From the NCBI GenBank assembly GCA_039654915.1, contig CM077599.1, forward strand, positions 1,614,501-1,678,500: a stretch of 64,000 nt of DNA, written 5' to 3'. Source of the stretch: Aquilaria yunnanensis. Its lineage: Eukaryota > Streptophyta > Magnoliopsida > Malvales > Thymelaeaceae. Positions 22,777 through 39,520 of this stretch are shown in pieces (position 1 is the stretch's first letter; each line of letters starts with the position of its first letter). A model generated the notes under the pieces. It saw only the letters and a program-made list of their open reading frames with translations, searched no databases and was not told where the DNA came from. The translations under genes and the position numbers were made by a program.

Positions 22777-24156
22777 TGAGAGCATGCTCTATACTTGTAC
22801 GTGAAATTTTTTCTTTTTATCCTCTTCTTCTCCTCCTCTTCCTCCTCCTTCTTTCTGCAGTTATTTTATTTGCTCATTTCCTGGTCAATGTGCATCTGGT
22901 CAACTTGGCAATCAAATTCACTCATGCATTGATGAGGTGGTTTCTCAATTCCATAACCACAAAAATGAACATGTAATAGCCTATTAAGTTCCCCATACTA
23001 GTTTTTTTATGTCAGCTTCCTTTGGGGTCCTGTACCCAGCCTTGTGAAGTAAAACTAACTACTATAACCCAGAACCAGTCTTTTTCTCCCCCTATAAAAT
23101 TGCCTTTATTTTACTCTGCTGTCCTCTAAGAGGCCCGTTTATTCATTAGGTGATTATGTGCTTCTGGGTGCAAATACTGAAGATTGAGTCACCTTCTGGT
23201 CAAATACATTCTGATGGGAGGCTGCTGAATGTACTATGTAAGATTCCGGTATAAAAGCTCATTCTGTTGCTTTACCTCTTGATTGTGTACAAGAAATGAT
23301 TCTGGAGAAGTTGTGCTTCCAACGCTTTGAACCCTCGCTGAGTCTAAACTAACTAGTCGCTAGATTAACTGATAGGAGTGCCTTCTATTTGTTCTGAGTT
23401 ACAGAAAGTTCAGGGATGAGAATTGCAACAGCATAAAGTAACATGGGCCCTAATGTAATTCCTCATTTCATTTACCATTCCACATTTTAGTCACACTTGT
23501 TATCTGCTAGGACTAAATGTATTTTAAAGTCAGAATCAGAAACTGTCGAGCTGAAGCTTCTCGTGTCTTTGGCCTAATAGAAGCCAACAAAACAAATTCA
23601 CTTATTATATTTATATTGCAAAGAGTGGACAAAAGCCTCGCGGAACACCCGGTTTGAGCTTTTGCCTTGAATGCATAGAAATCAGCACTCGAGGCCCCTC
23701 AACCTCAAAAACAGAGCGTGTACATATTTTTCCACTTGTTTGGTCGTCTAGCCATCTCGTATTGGCTCACTTTTCTCAATTCACATGTCGGTTCAGCATC
23801 CCAAAGGCCCTAAGAAAACAGAGAGCAAATTTGCTCGATTTTATTGTTACGGAGTAGTGTTAAAACAATGAAAGTAGAACAAATTTCCGTAAACATCCAC
23901 ACAAGCAGATGAAAGCAACAAAGGCTTCAGCAAAGGTTAACAAACACAGGAAAAGGAAAACAGCGAAATGTGTTCAGCATAAGCGTGACCTTGGCTTGGA
24001 TGGCCGAGCCAAATCCCATGCCCATGCAGTCATCCACGCCTGCTGAGAAAAAGTTGCCGCTAAATATCCCTATTCACAAAGCCCCAAAACTTCAAAAACT
24101 AACAAAATGACCACCCACCCACCATGGAAATGAATCCGATAGAAACAAAATTCCCA
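22777..24156. other. 3' region of the Rab gene and intergenic
   Basis: The first several hundred bases probably include the Rab 3' untranslated region (a CT-rich tract lies at 22815-22855). The - strand side near 24100 should hold the 3' end of the next gene. No other gene is seen; the frames at 22764 and 23654 are not convincing. Confidence 0.5.
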
Positions 24157-24966
24157 CTACCACGAAGGAGAAGTGGAGGGAGAGACAAAGGAGGAGGACG
24201 AATCTACATTGTTACTGTTGGAATCAGTCCCCGAAGTGTCCAACGACCTTGCATCCCTGAGCGAAACAGAGCAAGCTTGAACGGGGATCTTCTTCATCGG
24301 AGTCAAAGGAGGCGTCGAGACTGGCGAATTCAAGAGATTCTCTTCGTCCCCTGAAGAAGAACCACCGCTCTCCAGACGCGACGGGGAAGTGTCCGGCGTC
24401 TCGAACGGCGTATCAGCGGCACCGACCTTCCGGGCACCATCGTTGTCGTAGATAGGATTCGATATATACACAAAATGCTCCTTATCGCTGCATGAAGAAG
24501 GGCTCAGCTGGATTTCAATTTCCACTGAAGTTGATGGAGATTCAACGGAGGACGGCCAGTCGATTCCACGAGGGCTCGGACTTGATTCTTTAACCTGGAG
24601 ATGCTGAAAGGAGAGATTCTGGTTTCTTTGTGGGTGGTGGAACCTGTTTGCTTGGCAAGAAATTTGAGGGAAAAGGAAGTTTCTTGGCGCGTGGAGAACC
24701 CCCTGCGAGCAGAAACTAGACAGAGGACGGGCGGATTGCTCAAGGTTGCCTCCGGGGGAAGCATTGGCGGCGGAAGTGCTGGAGAAGGTGTTGTTGGTGG
24801 TGGGCATGGCTGAAGTGGCGGCGGAGTTTCGTAGCTGGCGCCTGGTGCGGAGCAAGAGGGAGCAGTAGAGCTCGGCAAGAAGCACCAGGATGAGGGCGAG
24901 GACGAGGGCGAGGCTGACCACCATGACGAGTGTTGCGCCCATTACAACCTTGGATGCCTCCTTCAT
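24157..24966 (-). CDS. Single-pass membrane-anchored plant protein, function unknown
   Basis: Single-exon frame of 269 residues. Residues 8-33 form one strong hydrophobic helix (TLVMVVSLALVLALILVLL) followed by a basic stretch (LLRTRRQLR), which suggests an N-terminal anchor with the remainder in the cytosol. The soluble part is Ser/Thr/Pro-rich and mostly disordered, with three conserved-looking short blocks: HFVYISNPIYDND, DTPFETPDTSPSRLE, and TPPLTPMKKIPVQ followed by VSLRDARSLDTSGTDSNS. I recognise the type from plant proteomes (unnamed transmembrane proteins ending in such blocks) but know no function. The TP and SP sites look like proline-directed kinase targets; that is inference. The start follows a leader in which no longer in-frame extension is seen. 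GC content is clearly higher than in the flanks. Confidence 0.8.
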   Translation of the reverse strand: MKEASKVVMGATLVMVVSLALVLALILVLLAELYCSLLLRTRRQLRNSAATSAMPTTNNTFSSTSAANASPGGNLEQSARPLSSFCSQGVLHAPRNFLFPQISCQANRFHHPQRNQNLSFQHLQVKESSPSPRGIDWPSSVESPSTSVEIEIQLSPSSCSDKEHFVYISNPIYDNDGARKVGAADTPFETPDTSPSRLESGGSSSGDEENLLNSPVSTPPLTPMKKIPVQACSVSLRDARSLDTSGTDSNSNNVDSSSSFVSPSTSPSW

Positions 24967-27185
24967 TGCCTCTCCGCTTCTCTGTGCGGTGGCGCTGGAA
25001 TTGTGCTGGAATGGATGCAGTAAAAAAGGGACGAGACAGTTAATACAGGTCCTGAGCTGGGACTGGGGGAGAGAATGGGTAGGGTAATTTTTTGTGGCGC
25101 GAAAGGGGAACAGTCCTTTTTACCTTTTTGACCTTTGAGGGTGAAGGGTATTCGAATGCGTGGGTGGGGAATCTTTGTGAGCTCTGTTGTTTTTTTTCTC
25201 ATTTTGTAAGGACCTTTTCTGACGGTCAAGGGCCTAAGTCTAAGGAGATGTCATGCAGTACAATTTTATGAAACGACGGGGTTCGAGTTAAAGTTAATGA
25301 CGGTCAAGGCCCAAGTCCAACGAGATGCACAATTTTTATAGCATATATGACTTGTGACGTCTCCTTCCTGCCTGATCTTGGTTCCATAAATAATTCATGC
25401 GGTTATCAATTCAACGGCAGAATCTTCATACTCAGTATCATGTTTTTTCCCCTTAGGAACAACTATCTGCTTCTCATAATAAAGATGTCCTATCCTATCC
25501 CCTCTTGGTCCTCATCTGCTATATATCTTTATAGATCATGTTGCCCGCTCTCAAAACCAGCATCTGTAGATCCTAAGCTGGATCTGCTATCCTTTAATTT
25601 TGTTTACTCTTGGGTTTAACATAGATTGGGAAGATGCATGATATTGTTGTTGTATCTAATTAATTAATTATGTCAAAACCACTCAAAAGTGCAAGTGACA
25701 ATATTTTGAGGAACTCACATGTATTAGGTAGGTTCAGACATTCTCTTCTAAGAACCCCTGGGGCTCCAACCAATAAACAACTCTGATGCTATATATCTTT
25801 CATTAACTTGAGGTTTCCTCTCCATTGTAGATGGTTTTGAAGCCCAGTGCTTGCTTGCTTAGCATCCTACTACCTGTTAATAAACAAATAATTCTACCAA
25901 TTATAAGCCAATTTATTTTAACTTAAGTCAAATGGCTTATTTTTAATTTCATAGTTTTTTATTTAAAATCAATTTCATTTGAAAGCCAATATTATATAAA
26001 TATAATAATCCATTTGAAAAGTAAATTTTTATGATGCTGTTAATTTTTTTTTTATGAATTTCTCTTTTTTAATGTCTTAAACTAAAAAAATTCATAAAAA
26101 TTTAATAAAATTACAAAACTTATATTTTCAATTGATTATTGCAACTACATAATATTTCATTTTAATTAAAATTAGTTACGGGTAAAAAAGATATAAAAAT
26201 AAAAATAAATTATTTTGGAGTCAATTAACTTAAATTAAAACGAACTAGTTGTAAATTGTCATCTCTCTCATGAAACAAACATCAAACACAAAATAGCTTG
26301 CCCTTGGCTCCTTAGGCCATTCCATTTGCACATGTAACAAGTAACATAACAACTGTTCAACACGGCCCAACAAATTAAGTGGAAAACCAATAAAATTGAG
26401 AAGAATGTATTTAGTAGTTTATTATTTAATATCTCTCAAACACAGCTAATTGTAATTATACTATTCAATTAGGGATCAAACTTGGATAAACTTACATTCA
26501 TGATATTTACGAAAAAAAAAACTGCAAAAAGAACACATATATATGAGACTGAGGAAGTGTAAGTATGCAATAATTAATGGTGCCTTTACAGTAATTATAC
26601 ATTTTCATTTATATCCTTATTTCTTAAAAAAAAAAAACATGCTTGATACATTGTAACCATTTCTATTATAAGTATCCAAAGATCTAGAAAAGCCAAGGAA
26701 AAAAGAAAATTCTAGCACCAACGCTGGAGTCAGTTTTCACAGCCTAATGAAACCAAGCTAATTGTATAATGCATAAGGACAGTGATGATCCATAACTCAC
26801 AAACAAATAGAAAAGAATTAAGAGCAGTTTGTATGAGCTAAAACCTTAACAGTAGTTGCCCGGTAAGAAAGATCTACAGGGGGAATGAGAAGAGAACCCA
26901 GGTCCATGGAGGATAGAGATCTCCATACCTATAAATGCATTTGCATGAAACAAAGGGTTTACTCTACGGCAACATTTGTTAATGAAGTCAGAGCAGGAAG
27001 AGGTCGAGGATCCATTCACTTGGAAATCCTTCCACCGGTTTACAATTTAATTAGACTTCACAGTTACGGTTTTATTACGAAACAAAGGTCGATAATTAAA
27101 ACAAATCTACATTGAATTGTCTTGCTTTCTCTGCGAGTATATCTTCCTACTAACGGAAATCACGATAGATAGCTAGATTTCTAGG
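24967..27185. other. Intergenic, upstream of the membrane protein gene
   Basis: The first 250 bases are the promoter and leader of the - strand gene. A short duplication, GACGGTCAAGG(G/C)CNAAGTC then GAGATG, occurs at 25221-25250 and 25299-25327. From about 25880 to 26640 the sequence is AT-rich. The frame at 25347-25619 shows no known domain. No gene is supported. Confidence 0.4.
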
Positions 27186-27189
27186 TAAA

Positions 27190-27740
27190 TACATATCATA
27201 ATTAGATATACAATCAAGACGAAAAAATGCATCTCAAAACTAGATAACATAATCATATTCATAGATAATTAATCTATATCAGAATTAGACAAATGAATTT
27301 CAGAAATGAACATATAGTCAAAGTAAAAAAAAAAATGTATCCAAAATCTGAACAAAAAGATCTCAATCTTAGACAAATGCTTATTAGAACTGAACAAATG
27401 CATATTAGAATTAGATAAATGAATCTTAGACAGAGATATACAATTAAATGTATCCCAAAACTAGAAAGTTACTTAAAAGAACTAAATAGATGTATATTAG
27501 AACTACACAAATAAGTATCATAGATAGATTACAAATAGAGCAAAATAATTGTATATTAAATCTAGACAAGATAATCTCAATCTTAAGGTAAATACATCTT
27601 AGAACTAAATAAATGCATCTTGTAAATAAATATAAAATTAAAATAAAATAAATGTATCTCAAATCGAGACAAGACAATCTTCGTTATGGACAAATGTCTC
27701 TCAAAACTTGACAAATAAATCTCAAACTTAGATGAATTAT
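27190..27740. repeat. Degenerate minisatellite of ACAAATG.ATCTTAGAACTA phrase
   Basis: About 550 bp in which AAATG(C/T)AT, (T/C)TCAAAACTAGA or CTTAGAACTA, and ACAAAT alternate with irregular spacing. Examples are ACAAATGCATATTAGAATTA, AAATAAATGCATCTTG and ACAAATAAATCTCAAAC. The two overlapping - strand frames (27444-27677 and 27583-27825) are products of the repeat: their Ile/Leu/Tyr-rich translation repeats the phrase RCIYL or RYIYF. Confidence 0.7.
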
Positions 27741-28239
27741 TATAAACAAATATTAAGTTCATGGTGCTAAATTGTGAGGACACAGATGATAGACAGTTCC
27801 AATCTGAATAATTCATTTTACACAATTTATTTTATAGGATCAACCGGAACTCGTCATCTAAAAAACACATGGCATGATTGGGAACATAGCTAACTCTGCT
27901 CCGAATCAATTTGGTGACAGTGTCCATAGGAACAAGTTCCAATTCATCCATTTTGTTATTTATCATTCAAATATGGGGATGTAATGGGCTCGAGCTCAAC
28001 TCCTTAAGCTATCAGTACTACCGGGTTTGACCTCTAATTACTAAAGCCCAAATTTTAAGGCTCATAATCGACTCGAGGAGGGCTTGAGCTCAGCTTAAAG
28101 GGATGCTGGTCTCAAATGATTTACATGATTTATTATATTTAATTTAGCAATTTAAATTAATAACTATTTTATTATCTAGATAATTAAAGTATTATATATG
28201 TTATTATTGAAGTCTCATTTGGAACCTTGTTAAACGCAT
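27741..28239. other. Intergenic with inverted GAGCTC-type words
   Basis: At 27980-28105 GGGCTCGAGCTCAACTC and GAGGAGGGCTTGAGCTCAGC face each other, as in remnants of small inverted-repeat elements. No gene. Confidence 0.35.
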
Positions 28240-28720
28240 GATATGTCTATCATTTTACCCTCATTTGATGTATTTCATGGCAATAATTGCTAAAATTTAG
28301 TATTCTTCTAGTGTTATTTTTATGTTTTTATTTAGTTTTTATATTATTTTTGTAATCTGAATTAAGTGGAGCACAAGGGGAATAAAAAGACAACTTTAAG
28401 AAAGAAAGAAACATGAGGATGAACAAAGCTCCAACTTGCAACTCAATTTTCAACTTTGTCCTTATATTTTCTAGCTCTGAAGCAGACATAAGAATTATAA
28501 CTCTTTTTTTTAGCTACATGTGGGTTTTTGAATTATCTCAATCGAACACCTGTGTAAGAATTTATAGTCAAATTATTGAAATGTGTCAATACTGTCAAGT
28601 ATGGGAGCAATACTATGGCATAGAGACCTGCTTGATTTATAAAAAGCTTTAGCTAAAAGTTATGAAATAGGATCTCCTTCGGCCCCAAACTCTTAAAACT
28701 CATTTTTTAGTTAATTTTCT
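28240..28720. mobile_element. Possible LTR-retrotransposon remnant (non-coding)
   Basis: The phrasing, beginning around ATGATATGTCTATCATTTTACC and continuing through a T-rich block to GAAAGAAACATGAGGATGAACAAAGC and a purine/pyrimidine-mixed segment, resembles plant gypsy-type LTRs. I found no partner LTR, primer-binding site or coding part, so this is a weak call from general appearance. Confidence 0.25.
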
Positions 28721-29657
28721 TAAGATTTTCAAGGATTATAGAGTCAGGATGTGACAACTCTCCTAATCAATGATGGGTTTTGACTGGGTAAGTATTTTTT
28801 ATTTAAGTGGTTTGACTTAAGTACCTCAAGTTAGTACCTTGTTAAGCAAGAAAGACAAGCTAAGTTAAATAAAAATGAGTTCCTAAGTATAGTTTGACAC
28901 CTAAGAGTCAAAAAGGGCAAATTGGTAATTAGGACCAAGAAGGGATGGTTTTGGGTGAGTGTTTAGTAACTAAATTAAAATGAAGGAGAACTTGAGCGCT
29001 AAGGGGCAAGAAAGCAAGAAGTGTGACTTAATGAGGCGGGTAGGATATTTTGTGAAGGTTTGACTTCCTCTGCCCCTTTGTTTCTTTCGCAAACTCATAG
29101 CTCCCTCTTTTCACCAGAATTTCTACTTCAAACCTCTCCAATTTCACAAGTTTTCAGTGAATTTGAGGTAATGCATATAAATGTAGTATTATATGTAGGG
29201 ATAAAGTAGAAACAAGACCCATGTGAATTGAGCTTAGGATAGGAAAGTTTGAGCAAGTTTCAAATTAAAATTAGATTTTGAATTGGTTTTGTTTACATAA
29301 TTTGTTTTTGTTTTTTTGCAGTTCTATGGTTGAATTCACATTTGTGCATCATTATTAGGATAACATTCTGTGCATTCACAGTTACACACAAATGGACAAA
29401 CATCCACATTAACAGAAATCCATACCGTAAAAAACTTGTAATAGCATACACCAAGCTAGCAAAATGGCAATAGTATAATTGTGTGCACACTATGGTATGT
29501 ATTAGAAACTCATAACCTTAAAACATTTAAACATAGCAAGAATTTGACTAGAATTGAATGGTTATCATAGAATAGACAACATAGATTATTCGGGTTGTAA
29601 CATAGACACATGTAACAGAAAAGACACATGTCAATAACATACTACCAATATCAATGT
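28721..29657. other. Intergenic, nothing seen
   Basis: AT-rich sequence without a supportable gene or element; the frame at 29293-29490 looks random. Confidence 0.4.
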
Positions 29658-29665
29658 CTTGAACA

Positions 29666-30617
29666 CCAAGAAAATAGCTTAGTCAGTCCTAGAAGTTTTT
29701 CATTTTTTCTATGTCAGTCATAAAATACATTTTTCTAAGTGAGTCTTAAAACATTAACATCGTAAGCACTGTTAGTCCTAAAATGGATGACAATCCACAT
29801 GTCAAATGGGATGTCTTACATGGTTTTTAACTTCCGCTAACCCCTTCCACGTTTCAGGACTCACTTAGAAAAATGTAAAATTTTAGGATCGATATAGAAA
29901 AAATGCAAAAATTTTAGAACTAACTAAACTATTTTTTTTCCTAAATCTCTTTCTTTATATTCTCCAAACTGTACATATTGCCCCTAGCTTTCTCTTGCTT
30001 CACCTTCACCTCTTTCTATTTCTTCTTCAGCGACTTCCTTCTTTCTCCCATGGAGCTCAGTTTTTTGGGGTAAGATCATCTAGTAGCCAACTCATGTCCC
30101 AGGCTTCTTTATGACTTCTTAATTATAGAATAGTTGGATCTTAGAAGGAGGCAAAATGGGGAGCCATTGGCGAGGACTACCAACTAGTCGAGGCCGTGGA
30201 GGGAGGCAATTGAAATCATCAAATTATTGGTCATAATCGAAATCACATTGGGTTTAAATTGGAGGCACAATCAGAGGTGTTAGCATTGGAAATCACAAGA
30301 AAATATGCAGAGATATGCCGAAGACTTGGAAATTGCAGTTGGAGTGGCTGTAGAGGACAGCAGGAGCGACCAAGTTTTGCAGGGGAGAGGAGGAAGAAGG
30401 GGGCCTTGGATTTTTATGTTGACATGTTAAGGGATTAACAGAAAAATGAGGCCAGTTAGGACATTTCATTTGACATGTTAGCAGTCATCCATTTTAGGAC
30501 TAACGGTGCTTATAACATTAACATTTTAGGACTCACATAGAAGTTAGAAGAATATAAAATTTGGGGACTGACATAGAAAAAAGAAATAAATTTTAGGACT
30601 AACTAAGCCATTTTCTC
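29666..30617. mobile_element. Mutator-like MITE with about 150-bp inverted repeats
   Basis: The left arm AGAAAATAGCTTAGTCAGTCCTAGAA is mirrored by the right arm, whose reverse complement starts AGAAAATGGCTTAGTTAGTCC. The arms continue through TTAGTCCTAAAATGGATGAC and a block with ACATGTCAAATG. The 8-bp word CTTGAACA flanks the element at 29658-29665 and 30618-30625, with a ninth base nearly matching. The arms, about 150 bp, differ at many positions, so the insertion is old. The interior (about 29900-30420) is less AT-rich and contains CCCATGGAGCTC and a stretch rich in GGAG, but no protein domain I recognise. Confidence 0.75.
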
Positions 30618-30625
30618 CTTGAACA

Positions 30626-31484
30626 TCCGTCATAAGTGTTCTGGTTGTAATAACCAAAAGACCAACAAGTTACTACAATTGTATTTGTTGCGTATACAAC
30701 AAAAGTACTCCCTAAATCTGCTAGCATTTGTTGCATAAACAACAAACATAATAGCCAAAAACATGTAGGCCTTAATTAGATTCCATAGAGCATGAACAAC
30801 AAGCCTTTGTCCTTTTCAATTTGCTTTGTTGACTGTTTAATGAGTAGAGGACTGTTTTGTTTTGTTTTTCTTTTTAGACCTCAAACATCCTACTTTTTCT
30901 TGCCCAACACACGAATGCCCATCCCCTTTCCTGCCATCAAATACCCCTTTGTTGGTTCTCTGTTAAACTTGTCACGCTGTCCAAAGTCCAAACCATGTGC
31001 GGCCACGTGAGTTGTTTTCTGAGTCAAGGGACCCAAATGCCCGATTTTCCATAGTTCAGGGGTCGATTTAATATATTTTATACTTTGGGGTGTAAACTGT
31101 CCGAGTTATAATAGTTCAAGGGAATAATAGGAATTTAGGCCATATTACTCCCATCTTTCAGCTTCAGTTTCACTCTCAGGAGCCTGACAGCCGGTTTCTC
31201 ACACGCGCCTGTGTCTCTTTTCACATTTCTCTACTGAATTAAGTGTCGCCCGATTTCAAAGTTTCAAAAAGTCTTCCATTTCAAAACCGCAAAACACCAA
31301 CCACCCACCTGTAGGCTCTAGCTCAGCTCCAGCTTCATTACTTGCTCATATCATAAGCGCCTCACTCCTCGCTCTCGCCTCTCCATCCTTTTCTTCTTTC
31401 TCTTTCTGTTTTTGTTCGATCGGGGATCGCAAGTTTCTGATAGCTGTACGGCCGCTCTAGGCGGATATCAACTGCTGATATACG
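30626..31484. promoter_or_regulatory. Upstream region and leader of kinesin-13
   Basis: No gene in this stretch. The bases just before 31485 are C/T-rich (CTCTCGCCTCTCC and TTTCTTCTTTCTCTTTC) and look like a plant 5' leader. Around 31055-31140 the phrase GGGGTCGATTTAATATATTTT and its continuation look like another transposon end, unpaired. No TATA box is obvious. Confidence 0.45.
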
Positions 31485-35992
<4,508 letters not shown>

Positions 35993-37529
35993 GTGAACCG
36001 GCTGGAAAGCAGGTAAAGCCGCTGATGTCTATGAGGCACAGTTCTTTTAACTTATTGTGTGGTGTTGAGTCAATCATCAACACCCGTAAGAGGGTGCCTT
36101 GGTTTTATTATGACACTAATATCATTCCAGCTGCCATGGTGCAGCTTGAGCGTGTCTGGCCCTGGGCTTTGATTGTAAGTTTCCCTTTCCTGGATTCAGT
36201 TTTGATCTCATGTGTGTTGAAAGTTGTGAACAATGCAGCCTACTTATATCTGTGTATGGTGCAGTTATTTGTAAATCCCGTGTAACCTAATTTGTACTGG
36301 TTTTCAGCAATGAATATACCTTGTTTTCAGTATTAAGGTTGGCATGGTAGAGCTCCAGTCAACATTTTGAAAAATGTAATAACTCAAAATAAATTTGTGT
36401 TTTTTTAATTATGTATGGCATTAATTTTTAAAATTCTAATGTGAATTGTAAAGCGCCAATTTCCAAGTAAATTTAATTTGTTAATAATAGTTCATAGTAT
36501 AAGTTTTTACTCTATCTAAATGCAATAAAATAAGATCTTTTATTTCAGGGGATTGTGGGATTATGAAACAAAAGGAGATAGACTCTGATTTCATCTAAAT
36601 ATCAAGGGATTTTTGCCATTAGGGCATAAATTTTCATCTTTTTTATTTAGGGGAAAAAAAAAAGTAATGAACAACTTAACACAAATGAGCTTTTTACTTT
36701 CTTGCCGATGGATGTAAAGAAGAAAGTGGTAATGTCTGCCATGGGCAAGGCATCTGTGCTGATTCATAAAGCGACAACAAAATCCATTGGTCACCCCGTT
36801 TGACAAAAATAGATGCCAACCTTCTGTTAATCACTTACCTGAAATGTAAATTAGGCACGTTTTGTTACTATGCGTTGAGTTACACTTAGGGAGTGAAAAT
36901 TAATAATAGCCTTGTTTTTTCTTTTTTGTCCTATTTGGTTTGACAGCTTCTTTTAGAAGCATTAAAAAGGAGATGGGTAGCAAAACGTAAATACATGAAG
37001 AGATGCTGAACTGGTTCTGGCAAACCAACATGCGAATGATGGACATGTTGCGGTTAAGGAACCTCACATAATGTGAAGGTTAATATAATTATAAAATTAC
37101 TCGCGAATTTGTGTGGTTTTCGCATAATGATGAAATTACAGTATGAGCCATAACGAAAACAATTCCTTTTTCTTTTATTATGAAATTGCTCTTGGTTCAA
37201 CACTTTTTATGAGTCTGGAGAAAAAAATTGAAAGTTGCAATTACTAAAGAGCAAGCATCATCTTACACAAATATAACTGCAAGTGGGTTACACCATTTGA
37301 TAATTTTATATATAATCAAAATTATAAAGCAACCATTGAATATACAATGTTATTCATCTAGAGCATATATGCCACATTTTATATCAATTGAAAATTTCTT
37401 GCATCTCTTTTCAAGAAAAGTATTTTTATTAACAAATTTTAAATGTTCAAATTTTACTTGATAAAATATAAAACCTTAAAAATTAATCAAGTTAAAAAAA
37501 ATTTTCCTATAACTTTTATAACTTTTTTT
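35993..37529. other. 3' region of kinesin-13 and AT-rich intergenic
   Basis: The first 300 bases probably hold the 3' untranslated region. The rest is AT-rich. Frames at 35989-36285, 36591-36806 and 37228-37461 have no known domain. Confidence 0.45.
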
Positions 37530-37561
37530 TCCAAGTAAATGATAAATATTATTCAAACAAA

Positions 37562-38397
37562 TCATGGTGGTTTATGTACAATATCATGATGTAGAAGACA
37601 AGATAGGGTAGATGAGGGACTAGAAGTCCGATCTAATGATCTTATCTCCCTTTTACATAACTTTGCAACAAAGTTAGCATTGTAGTTAGCATGCCAAGAA
37701 ACATGTTGGAAATCACACAAGGCAAAGGCCCTACTTGCTTGGTGAATGTCTACCACAGTAGGACTTGTTTTCCAGCCTTCCATAGATCCTTGTATAGCTG
37801 CCAAAGCCATCCTACAATCTGTCTCAACCACTAAGTGCTACATATTCAAGTCCATTGCTTTCCTTATGCCTTTCCTTATAGCCATTAACTTAGTAGTAAA
37901 AATATTGGACGTGGGAACATAATCCTTACCTACAAGCAACAAAGAGCCATTAGTGGTTTTTAAAATCATACCCAAGCTGCCCCATTTAAGTGCAAAGTTC
38001 CAAGCACCATCAATGTTAAGCTTAACAGAGCCTTGTGGGGGCTTCATCCAATATATATTGTAAATAACAGACTTGGACCTTATTAATGGTTTTTCCACAA
38101 TTTGTTAAAACTACTAAATATCTCTTTGAAAGTGAACTATAACAGTGTCAAGATTAGGCTTCTTCCTTTTAAAGACTGCATCATTCTTCTTTTTCCAAAT
38201 ATGCCAACAAGTGTAACCAATCTTCGAGAGAAATGGGTCCCTACTACTGTCTCTAGCCATTTGGGCAACTTGTAACATCCAATATGCAAATATTGTAATA
38301 GCTCATCTGTTAACAGTATAATCAGCAGCTCTAAACCATACTCCAAGAGTCTAATTAGATATGAAGATAGCATGTTCATTAGTTTCCAGGAAGCCAC
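37562..38397 (-). pseudogene. LINE RNase H and preceding region
   Basis: The frame 37838-38098 has KPPQGSVKLNIDGAW and WGSLGMILKT, and the frame 37562-37831 has VETDCRMALAAI and FQHVSWHANYNAN. Together they are the RNase H domain (RVT_3 type) at the end of plant LINEs, with the first Asp (NIDGAW) and a second Asp (ETDC) kept. 38137-38397 is the less conserved region before it. A stop and frame shift lie between the two RNase H pieces. Confidence 0.8.
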
Positions 38398-39520
38398 ATA
38401 GAGGACATAAAAGGCATCTATACATTTACATTTAAAAAAGTTGTAATTACCAACTAAGGTATTCTAAAAAAAAACTTCATAGGAAATTTAAGATCTTAGG
38501 TGCACGTTTCATTTTCCACACTATTTTCCATAAACTTTGATCAGGCTGGAAAAAAAAATGTGATACATGCACATTCCCATTAGTTCTCTAGATTGCATAA
38601 GTAGACTTTACAGTTAAAGCTCCTGACTTAGTCCAAGGCCACATAATTCTTTCAGCCATCTGAAAGTTACCTATTGGAAACTCCAGAATTGATTGTTTTG
38701 CTTTCTCTGTAAGCCAACCTTGCACACTTTTCAAGTCCTAACCATAAAAAGACTGATTAATAACATGACTCACTAATATATCAATAATGTCAATAAGGAT
38801 ATTTGCAGGCCTTTGTAAGCATTGACCAGGCATACTTGGTAACCAAGGATTTATTTAGAGTTTTACTGAATCTCCATTATGAACTTCCTAGCAAATCTTG
38901 TCTTTGACAATGTCCTTGCTTACTGATAAGCTGCTTCATCCCCATAATGGCTTAGAGCCCTTTACTACATGTAGAAAATCATAATTAGGGAAATAAAGAC
39001 TTTTTAGTACTTGGACCCATAGTTTTTTAGGATTCTTTAAGACTAACTAGGCCATTTTGCCAACAAAGCCTCATTGAAAGTCTCAGGGCCCCTGAAGCCT
39101 ACGCTTTTAGATTGTTTGGTTTGAGTCAATTCATCCCAGCTCTTCCAATGAATCTTATTTTTTTTTTCTGAGTAACCCCACAAAAAATTTGCAATTTGAG
39201 CATTTATCTTATCACATCAGGTTTTAGGGAACTCAAAACACTGTAAAGGATAAATAGGGATTGACAATACAACAAATTTCACCAAAACCTTTTTTCTAGC
39301 ATGTGAAAGCAACTTTCCTTCCAACCATTTAGCTTGTTCATAATTTGTACCCTACAAAAGCTAGGGCTTCATTCTTCAATCTTCCCCATAAAGTTGGTAA
39401 TCCTAAATACTTCCCAGGATTCTTAATAGGAGGAATGTGAAGCATTTGGCTTATTCTCTGTTGCATATGGATATATGTATTACTATTAAAGAACAAGTTA
39501 GATTTGTCAAAGTTAATTGC

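Noticed and set aside
24504..24878. 124-aa - strand and 70-aa + strand ORFs within the membrane protein gene
   Set aside because: They are shadow frames of the GC-richer 269-aa coding sequence; the 269-aa frame has the membrane helix and conserved blocks.
27444..27825. Two hydrophobic - strand ORFs that look like membrane proteins
   Set aside because: They translate the phrase repeat, as shown by the recurrent RCIYL/RYIYF.
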